Part shown: positions 57,900 to 64,000 of the stretch, piece after piece
Layout of the letters: each line of letters starts with the position of its first letter
Numbering within the stretch: position 1 is the stretch's first letter
Assembly (NCBI RefSeq): GCF_943736985.1
Contig: NZ_CALSFS010000001.1
Span: 744,001-808,000 of the forward strand
DNA length: 64,000 bases
Direction: 5' to 3'
Source: Clostridium sp. Marseille-Q2269
Lineage (GTDB): Bacteria > Bacillota > Clostridia > Clostridiales > Clostridiaceae
Made by a program: the position numbers and the translations under genes
Notes under the pieces: generated by a model
Told to the model about the DNA's origin: nothing
The model's database searches: none
What the model saw: the letters and a program-made list of their open reading frames with translations, nothing else

Positions 57900-59360
57900 A
57901 TGAGAAAAAAAGATATACTTGAATTAAAAAAACGTTTTAAAAAAGATCATTGCACCTTCACTAAAGTATGTGGTTGCTATGTTAATGGTGAAAAAAACAT
58001 TATTTTAAATTTTAGAGAATCATTTTTAAACTTAGATGAAGATGAATACTTTAAGTATTTAGAAATTGCTAAAAAAGTGTTGTCTGGAACCATTGGCAAT
58101 AATATTTTAGAACTTAACTTTCCACTTAACGAAAATCTTGAGAATGAAAAACAGCTTTCTCTTATTAATCTTAAAAAGAGCCAATTAAAAGATGATGTTC
58201 TACTTGAAGATTTTTATAAATCTATTATAGATAGTTATGATTATACTGGTAATTTTTTAATACTAGTTTTTCATGATGCTTATGATGTTATTACTAAAAC
58301 TACTGACAATACTAAAATAGATGAATCTGAAGAGATATATGAATATATTCTATGTTCAATATGTCCTGTTTCACTTTCAGATCCTGGCCTTACATATTTT
58401 GAAGATGAAAAGAAAATAAAGGCACGTATTAGAGATTGGGTGGTAAATACCCCAACTTTAGGTTTTGTATTTCCTGCTTTTATTGATCGTACTTCAGATG
58501 TTAATTCTGTTATGTACTACACTAAAAATCCAAAAGACCCTCATCCTGAATTAATGGAACAGGCTTTAGGTTGCTTTTCAAAACAAACTGCTACTATCCA
58601 AAAACAAACTTTTGAAACAATTATTAAAGATTCAATTGACATTGACGAAAAAAAAGCTGAAAAAACTTTTATGGAAATACAAGAAAATCTAAATACTATG
58701 ATAGATGAGTACAATTCAATATATGATGACACAGATGATGAACCTATAACATTAAAACAAAAGGATATACAAAATCTTTTAATAGAAAGTGGGATTCCAG
58801 AAGAAGCTACTTATAAAATTGAAAAATCTTATGTAGAAAACTTTGGTGAAGACCTTCCTTTAGCAGAACATTTAATTGACTCAAAAATACTTAAAGCAAA
58901 TGCTCAAAGGAAAAAGGAAGAACAACTTGAAAAACAAGTAGAAATTCTACAATATAGACTTGAAGAAGTAAAGAAAGAGCTAGATACAGATGAGGATAGT
59001 AATATTTTGTCAAAGCATAGTGATCCTTTAGATGACACTTTAAAAGATGATGTAGATGATGACTTAAAGGATGATTTAGATAAAGCCTTAGATGATACTT
59101 TAAAAGACTATTCAGATAATAAATTAAAAGATAATTTAGATAATCCCTTAGATGATGACTTAAAAAGTAATTTAGAAGAATCTCCAACTGACAGTTTAGA
59201 TGATAATGATCTTACTGATGATTATGATGTTATACTTCAAGTAAAACCTGAAAAGATACCTAAAATTAAAACTGAAATAATTGATGGACAAAAATGTATA
59301 GTTATTCCCATTGATGATAATGAGCAAACTACAGTTAATGGCTTAAATGATCTAATCTAG
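57900..59360 (+). CDS. DUF4317-family protein with Asp-rich repeat tail
   Basis: About 486 residues from the ATG at 57900 (MRKKDILELKKRFKKDHC), with GGGGAG 7 nt upstream; a TTG five codons earlier overlaps that site. Residues 1-365 match the DUF4317 family of unknown function, with KVCGCYVNGEKNI near the start. A coiled-coil-like Lys/Glu stretch (about 330-360) is followed by an Asp/Leu/Lys-rich tail (about 370-440) of repeats like LDDxLKD and then a conserved-looking end (KIKTEIIDGQKCIVIPID). Cytoplasmic; divergent from gcvT. Confidence 0.82.
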   Translation: MRKKDILELKKRFKKDHCTFTKVCGCYVNGEKNIILNFRESFLNLDEDEYFKYLEIAKKVLSGTIGNNILELNFPLNENLENEKQLSLINLKKSQLKDDVLLEDFYKSIIDSYDYTGNFLILVFHDAYDVITKTTDNTKIDESEEIYEYILCSICPVSLSDPGLTYFEDEKKIKARIRDWVVNTPTLGFVFPAFIDRTSDVNSVMYYTKNPKDPHPELMEQALGCFSKQTATIQKQTFETIIKDSIDIDEKKAEKTFMEIQENLNTMIDEYNSIYDDTDDEPITLKQKDIQNLLIESGIPEEATYKIEKSYVENFGEDLPLAEHLIDSKILKANAQRKKEEQLEKQVEILQYRLEEVKKELDTDEDSNILSKHSDPLDDTLKDDVDDDLKDDLDKALDDTLKDYSDNKLKDNLDNPLDDDLKSNLEESPTDSLDDNDLTDDYDVILQVKPEKIPKIKTEIIDGQKCIVIPIDDNEQTTVNGLNDLI

Positions 59361-59521
59361 ATTATATAATACAGCAATATCAACAATTGGTCGCAATATT
59401 CAATCATCTTAAAACAGTGTAATATGGTGCATTTAATAGTTCATTTAAAAGTTATTATGGTTTAGGGCCTAATAAATATAAAATACAACGTTATACTAAA
59501 ATAAAAGCTATATTATTAAAG

Positions 59522-59560
59522 AGTGAGCCAAATGTTATATTATCTAACATTTGGCTCACT
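59522..59560 (+). terminator. Strong terminator after the DUF4317 gene
   Basis: A perfect 16-bp stem (59522-59537 with 59545-59560, core AGTGAGCCAAATGTTA), 7-nt loop, followed by TTTT. It lies 160 bp beyond the gene and could also serve transcripts from the other strand. Confidence 0.8.
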
Positions 59561-59625
59561 TTTCAAAATAAAATTATCTTTTAGAGTTAATTTCATTTAC
59601 TTTTTTATATTGAAAAATAACCCAT

Positions 59626-60048
59626 TTATTTAATACATTCTTCTTTATAATCTAATTCATTATATATTTCTGTTAATTTTTTTAGTTTATTAGAACTAAT
59701 TTTATACCAAACATGATCTATATTTATCTTGTTACCCACAAAACTTATAGAGTGTTCTTTAATTCCTTTAATTTCAATAAGGAACTGCCACCCTTTTATA
59801 TTTGCTTCTTTTATTTTCTCTTTCGGCATTGAATTAATAAATGAAACTATTTTTTGAATATGATCTTTTTTATATATTTTTTAATCTTAGGTGGAATTGG
59901 TAAAGGTTTTATTGTTATTGTATCAATATCGTTTACCTTTATATTATTTGATGCTGAAACTGATTTATTTGCACATGCTGAAAAAAGTAATATAACCACT
60001 AATAAGGGTATCAATAAATTTTTATACTTTCTAATAAAAATTAACCAT
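59626..60048 (-). pseudogene. Frameshifted lipoprotein gene
   Basis: Starting at the ATG at 60048, one T too many in a T5 run (plus-strand A5 at 60036-60040) stops the frame early. With four T it reads MVNFIRKYKNLLIPLLVVIL, then LFSACANKS, a typical signal peptide and lipobox with Cys27. A second shift (A6, plus T6 at 59866-59871, needs seven) separates this from the frame that continues KDHIQKIVSFINSMPKEKI to 59626. The joined protein is about 140 residues, an exported lipoprotein of unknown function. The ATG follows the DUF1835 stop directly. Confidence 0.7.
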
Positions 60049-60794
60049 TTAATATAGTCTTCCTTCCTTTATTTCTTCTATCATCCACTGGTATTGTAAA
60101 TCTCCAAGTCCATATTGAGGAAATAGGGTAATTAATTCTTTCACTATATTTTCTTTATTAATATTTTTTTTCATATATCGTATAATATCACTATTTTTTT
60201 GTCTATAGCAAAGATATAAATTCATTGCCTTGTAAGTTGCAGGTAGCACTTTTACATGGCATCTTTTTCTATGGCAAAGTACAGTTTTATATATATAATT
60301 ATAAACTTCTATTGGAATTTTCACAGCATTTGATAACAAATTATCTGTTTGTTCATGTATCATGCAAAAAAGTACATCACCAGTAAAATGAATTTGCTCC
60401 AAATATGCAAGAATGGTGATAAAATTCATTTGGCAAAACATATCATCACCAAACCACAATACTATAACATCAAACTGCTCATTAAACAAAGGCCTTAACG
60501 GATCTATTACAATTTTTCTATAATCTTCTGGTGTAGAGTTTAAATAATGCGCTCTCTTTTCAATAAATTGGGATGAGAAAATTTTTCCTCCGTTTCACCC
60601 CAGCACATAGCTTCATTAAATGGAACGTACCTAGCTTTTTCACTCATAAGACCATATTCTTCAAAATAATTAAACATACATAATCCATTTAAAATGTGCA
60701 ATGTTTTTAATGGATATTTTCTTTCAATTTCATTTTGTATATGCTTAATGTTTTCATTTTTTATTTGAGTCTGATTTATTAATACCTTATACAT
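60049..60794 (-). pseudogene. Frameshifted DUF1835-family gene
   Basis: Two adjacent frames (84 residues from 60794 and 146 residues ending at 60049) are one gene. The first has LHILNGLCMFNYFEE and YVPFNEAMCWGETEEK; one more A in the A5 run (plus T5 at 60582-60586) would continue as IFSSQFIEKRAHYLNSTPED and join the second frame, with FDVIVLWFGDDMFCQMN and LFPQYGLGDLQYQWM. This gives about 247 residues, typical of DUF1835 proteins of unknown function. Confidence 0.78.
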
Positions 60795-60846
60795 TTATTC
60801 CTCCAAATAACTTTCACATAAAAATATTAAAACTATACCATATTAT

Positions 60847-61587
60847 TTACTCTTCAGATAAAAGTATTTTTAACATTTTTTCAGGTTTATCAAGAAAATC
60901 TCTGGTAATTTTATAATGTTCAGTATCCTTATACTTAACTTCTTTTATACCATCTTTTAATTCATAAATCATTGAATCTGGATAAGACATTATTATAGGC
61001 GAATGAGTAGCTATTATAAATTGAGAATTTTTATTTATTAATTTATGCATTATAACAAGCATAGACATTTGCCTTGAGGGAGACAATGCCGCCTCTGGCT
61101 CATCTAAAATATATAACCCATTTCCACTAAATCTATTTCTAATAACTGATAAAAAAGATTCTCCATGAGACTGTAAATGTAATGATACTCCTCCGTATGA
61201 TGCAAAAGGATCCCCGGCAAAAGCTTCTACCTCATCTATGTTTGTAGCCACATTATAAAAACTTTCCGCTCTTAGAAAAAATCCATCCCGTGGTCTTTTA
61301 ACTCCTCTAACAACTTTAAGATCTTTATATAAATCTGAATGAGTATCATTTGTGGAAAAATTAATATTTCTAGTTCCACCTTCTGGATTAAATCCACATG
61401 CTATAGCAATAGCTTCAAGTATGGTAGATTTGCCAGTACCATTTTCACCTACTATATATGTAACTTTGGGATGAAATTCTATTTTAGATAAATTTTTTAT
61501 AGCTGGTAAACAATATGGATATTCAGAAAATGACTCTACTTTTTCCCTCAATAATTCAACATATCTTAAATATTGATCCCATTGCAT
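60847..61587 (-). CDS. AAA-family ATPase (ABC-like ATP-binding protein)
   Basis: A 246-residue single-domain ATPase related to the SMC/RecF-like AAA_23 group. Walker A is GENGTGKS (47-54), the signature-like QSHGES is at 139-144, and Walker B LYILDEPEAAL is near 158-168, followed by IATHSPIIM. It has no membrane segment and no permease partner nearby. The role is unknown; relatives occur beside nucleases in defence loci, but no such partner is seen here. It lies 33 bp after cbiC. Confidence 0.85.
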   Translation of the reverse strand: MQWDQYLRYVELLREKVESFSEYPYCLPAIKNLSKIEFHPKVTYIVGENGTGKSTILEAIAIACGFNPEGGTRNINFSTNDTHSDLYKDLKVVRGVKRPRDGFFLRAESFYNVATNIDEVEAFAGDPFASYGGVSLHLQSHGESFLSVIRNRFSGNGLYILDEPEAALSPSRQMSMLVIMHKLINKNSQFIIATHSPIIMSYPDSMIYELKDGIKEVKYKDTEHYKITRDFLDKPEKMLKILLSEE

Positions 61588-61620
61588 TTCTGTATCCCCC
61601 TCAAATTATATATAAAAAAT

Positions 61621-62247
61621 TTATCTTTTTACCAACATATACATTAGTGCGTTTACTATAGAAGCTGCTACATTACTTCCGCCTTTTCTTCCCCTTATAG
61701 TTATAAATGGTATATCTAATTTTTCTAATTCTTTTTTTGATTCTGCCGCTCCTACAAAACCTACTGGCACTCCTATTATAAATTTGGGATTTGCTTTTCC
61801 TTCTTTCATAAGTTCCATAAGCTTATATAGTGCTGTTGGTGCATTTCCAAAGACAAAAAATTCTATACCTTCCTCTGCGGCTAACTCTACTGCTGCCATA
61901 GATCTAGTTATACCTCTATCCTTTGCAATTGAAACCACATCTTCTCTAGATACAAAACACTGAACTGTAGAATTTAAATCCTTTAAAGTCTTTTTATTTA
62001 TACCTGATAAAGCCATATTTGTATCTGTATAAATCTTTGTACCCTTTTTAAGAATCTCTTTTGCCGCCTCTATGGCTCCTTCTTTTATATAAATTAAATC
62101 CTTATATTGAAAATCTGCTGTAGTATGTATTACTCTTTTTACTATCTTTAATTCTTGTTCTGAAAAATTGTGTTCTCCCATTTCTTCTTCTATTATTTCA
62201 AAACTTCTCTTTTCTATATCCATTGGTTTTTTTATATAATCTTTCAC
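61621..62247 (-). CDS. cbiC: Cobalt-precorrin-8 methylmutase
   Basis: A 208-residue CbiC, which moves the C11 methyl to C12 to give cobyrinate. RVIHTTADFQY with catalytic His, DTNMALSGINK and IIGVPVGFVGAAESKKEL are the family motifs. It lies 136 bp after cbiA. It is separated from the rest of the cbi genes by about 20 kb of unrelated DNA. Confidence 0.95.
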   Translation of the reverse strand: MKDYIKKPMDIEKRSFEIIEEEMGEHNFSEQELKIVKRVIHTTADFQYKDLIYIKEGAIEAAKEILKKGTKIYTDTNMALSGINKKTLKDLNSTVQCFVSREDVVSIAKDRGITRSMAAVELAAEEGIEFFVFGNAPTALYKLMELMKEGKANPKFIIGVPVGFVGAAESKKELEKLDIPFITIRGRKGGSNVAASIVNALMYMLVKR

Positions 62248-62383
62248 AACTCTACCTCCATAATCCTAAGGCTTAAACATATTAAATTAATATAATGTAA
62301 TTTAAACGTTATTTAAATAAAAAACAATACTTTCTATTAACACTCCCATTATATCACTTCCATTTCTCGTGGAATTCATATTT

Positions 62384-63706
62384 TTATCTGTTAATTAAGT
62401 TTTTTATAAATTCCATATTTCCGAAGAAATGTACATGGCCATAAGCCCCTAATGTATTGTTTTTTGTATATCCACATTGCCAGTTTCTCTTAGATCCATC
62501 ATAAACATCTTTAGTAAGTTCATATATTTTGTCCTCTTTTAAATCCACATAGGATTTATGGAATTCATGACAATTAATTTTTAACCCTTTAGGTAGTATT
62601 TTATTTTCTTTTCCTACTTCTATTTTAGCATAGCCAAAGTTTTGAAGTCTTTTAGTCATATGACATTTACCTTTAAAAAATCCTACAGTGTTTTTATAAT
62701 CTCCCTCTAAATCTTCTATGCCTTCTGTTAAATACATAAGTCCTCCACATTCTGCATAACATGGTAGTCCATTATTTAATGCTTTATTTATACTACTTAG
62801 CATAGATTTGTTTTCTCTTAATTCATTTATAAATATTTCTGGGTATCCTCCGCCTATATATAAAAAATCTAAATGCTCTGGCAATTTTTTATCATTCATA
62901 GGACTAAAATATTTTATATTACCTATATTCTCTAATAGTTCTATGTTTTCCTTATAATAAAAACTAAAAGCTCTATCATAAGGTATGCCTATATTTAGAT
63001 TCTTGTTTTCTAAGTAAAAATCATCCTTATATTTTTCTGTTTCTTTAAAATGATTTATCAAATTTTCTACATCTACGTACTTTAATATCAGTTCACTACA
63101 CCTATCTATTTTTTCTTCTAAATCTTTTATTTCACTGCTTTGTATAAGACCTAAATGTCTACTTTTTAATTCTAGTTTTTCTTCCTTTGGTACATATCCA
63201 AAGACCTTTAATCCACAATTTTCTTGAATTAATATCTTAAGCAATTTATAATAGCTTTCACTTACTTTATTAAAAATTACTCCTACTATATTTATCTTTT
63301 CATAATTTAATATTCCCATAATTTCTGCACATAATGTAGCACTTTGGGCTTTTGGAGTTAATACTAAAATCACTGGTAGATTTAAAACCTTTGATAGATA
63401 GGCCGTAGAATATTTTGTGTCTATGCCTTTTCCATCATACAATCCCATTACCCCTTCTATTACTCCTAAATCACCTTTGCCTCTACTATAAGCTGCCTTT
63501 ACGCCATCCGCTCCCATTAAATATAAATCTAGATTTCTAGAACTATTTTCTGTAACATGAGAATGGAAAGCTGGATCTATGTAATCGGGACCAACTTTAT
63601 ACCCCTGAACTTTGTACCCCTTTTTAATTAAGGCTTTCATAAGACCTAAAGTTACTGTGGTCTTTCCGCCCCCACTACTATTAGAAGATATTATTATACT
63701 TCTCAT
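62384..63706 (-). CDS. cbiA: Cobyrinate a,c-diamide synthase
   Basis: A 440-residue ATP- and glutamine-dependent amidase. The N-terminal P-loop-like SSNSSGGGKTTVTLGLM, VGPDYIDPAFH, VIEGVMGLYDG and the C-terminal glutaminase nucleophile Cys in AECGGLMYL are all present. It amidates the a and c side chains. It is the first cbi gene visible from the right, with a hairpin (63723-63781) and a large structured element (63855-63990) in the upstream region. Confidence 0.95.
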   Translation of the reverse strand: MRSIIISSNSSGGGKTTVTLGLMKALIKKGYKVQGYKVGPDYIDPAFHSHVTENSSRNLDLYLMGADGVKAAYSRGKGDLGVIEGVMGLYDGKGIDTKYSTAYLSKVLNLPVILVLTPKAQSATLCAEIMGILNYEKINIVGVIFNKVSESYYKLLKILIQENCGLKVFGYVPKEEKLELKSRHLGLIQSSEIKDLEEKIDRCSELILKYVDVENLINHFKETEKYKDDFYLENKNLNIGIPYDRAFSFYYKENIELLENIGNIKYFSPMNDKKLPEHLDFLYIGGGYPEIFINELRENKSMLSSINKALNNGLPCYAECGGLMYLTEGIEDLEGDYKNTVGFFKGKCHMTKRLQNFGYAKIEVGKENKILPKGLKINCHEFHKSYVDLKEDKIYELTKDVYDGSKRNWQCGYTKNNTLGAYGHVHFFGNMEFIKNLINR

Positions 63707-63722
63707 AAAAACACCCCTTTGA

Positions 63723-63781
63723 TTTAAAGTACAGAGTGGCGTTTTTTCATAAAATAAAAAAACGCCGCTCTCAACTTTAAA
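63723..63781. other. Long imperfect hairpin upstream of cbiA
   Basis: TTTAAAGT (63723-63730) and ACTTTAAA (63774-63781) enclose AGAGTGGCGTTTTTT and its near-complement (63733-63772), giving over 20 base pairs with one wobble and small bulges. Neither direction has a following T run, so it is not a simple terminator. On the minus strand it begins 17 bp before the cbiA start codon and could sequester or stabilise the leader. Confidence 0.55.
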
Positions 63782-63854
63782 CTAATTCATTTTATATAGA
63801 TTTAATTCAATATAATAAAGATAAAAAATATATAAAATACACATATGAATAAAC

Positions 63855-63990
63855 TTTAGCAGTTCTTAATTTGGCCGAATTAAAAATTTTTTGTAAGTTC
63901 TCACAAAACGTGAGAAGTCGGCGATGAAACCAAGAATGGCACCTTTACCGGGTAAAAAATTTTTAATGTAGCCATATTTATAACTGCTTA
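63855..63990. other. Large nested structured element, possible regulatory RNA
   Basis: Outer arms AGCAGTT/AACTGCT (63858-63864, 63982-63988), then TGGC/GCCA, then a perfect 14-bp stem ATTAAAAATTTTTT (63879-63892) with its complement (63954-63967), enclose a GC-richer core. The core has an 8-bp hairpin TTCTCAC-AAAA-CGTGAGAA region (63898-63916) and the segment GCGATGAAACC...GGCACC. The layout is like a riboswitch aptamer, but no known class was recognised on either strand. The gene it serves could be cbiA or one beyond the window. Confidence 0.5.
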
Positions 63991-64000
63991 GCAAAATAAA

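Noticed and set aside
59854-60057. Plus-strand 67-codon membrane-like frame
   Set aside because: It is antisense to the lipoprotein pseudogene and to the end of the DUF1835 gene and mirrors the signal peptide; no ribosome-binding site.
60847-61587. Defence-system ATPase (retron/Septu/Gabija-like)
   Set aside because: No nuclease, reverse transcriptase or other effector partner is adjacent; neighbours are cbiC and decayed DUF1835 genes.
63920-63946. SAM-I (S-box) riboswitch because of the string GATGAAACC
   Set aside because: The other S-box core elements (the AGAG kink-turn part and GGCAACC) are missing, and the downstream gene is not methionine-related.
63840-64000. Cobalamin riboswitch in front of cbiA
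   Set aside because: A structured element is present, but the B12-box and the GCCACTG-type core were not seen on either strand, so the class was not assigned.

Overview
The window is AT-rich throughout (GC visibly around 27-28 %). It carries anaerobic sulfite reductase, the early-cobalt (anaerobic) cobalamin pathway, a complete glycine cleavage system and three PTS loci. That fits Clostridium sensu stricto, of the C. botulinum / C. novyi / C. tetani type; the species cannot be fixed from the sequence alone. No rRNA, tRNA or CRISPR was seen. Almost all metabolic genes are on the minus strand; plus-strand genes are mostly accessory or mobile.

Region 1 (1-20 kb) is sugar import. A mannose-family PTS (IID-IIC-IIB, cut by the left edge) lies behind a sigma-54 promoter and a LevR-type activator. 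A fructose-family PTS (IIB, IIC, with IIA fused to its BglG-type regulator) runs with two class II aldolases and a ROK kinase. A second mannose-family PTS (IIA-IIB-IIC-IID plus a small membrane protein), a GntR/UTRA regulator, and an operon of two cupin-type phosphoglucose isomerase homologues plus a mannose-6-phosphate isomerase make up the third locus. One 14-bp palindrome stands in front of the PTS, isomerase and regulator units, which defines a local GntR regulon.

Region 2 (20-24.7 kb) is an FNT channel, asrA, asrB and asrC (sulfite to sulfide), next to a Crp/Fnr-type regulator. A TGTGA-N6-TCACA palindrome lies between them.

Region 3 (24.8-42 kb) is cobalamin synthesis: cobO, a pduX-like threonine kinase, cbiK, an ECF S component, cbiJ, cbiH, cbiG, cbiF, cbiL, cbiT, cbiE and cbiD. 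Two nearly identical inverted IS copies (1464 bp each) have entered this cluster; one clearly splits a small membrane-protein gene. cbiC and cbiA lie 20 kb further on (61.6-63.7 kb), so the set is split by accessory DNA.

Region 4 (42-61.6 kb) is mixed: a GrpB-family protein, a nitroreductase, a truncated HelD-like helicase beside an IS5-type element, relics of HxlR and XRE regulators beside a DMT exporter, a zeta-like P-loop protein with a 54-residue upstream partner, an IS110-type element with a frameshifted transposase and a structured leader that may be its bridge RNA, the lplA-lpd-gcvPB-gcvPA-gcvH-gcvT block, a DUF4317 protein with an Asp-rich repeat tail, two frameshifted genes and an AAA ATPase.

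The least explained features are a large nested structured element at the right edge (about 63855-63990) and five single-base homopolymer frameshifts, all of them in accessory genes.
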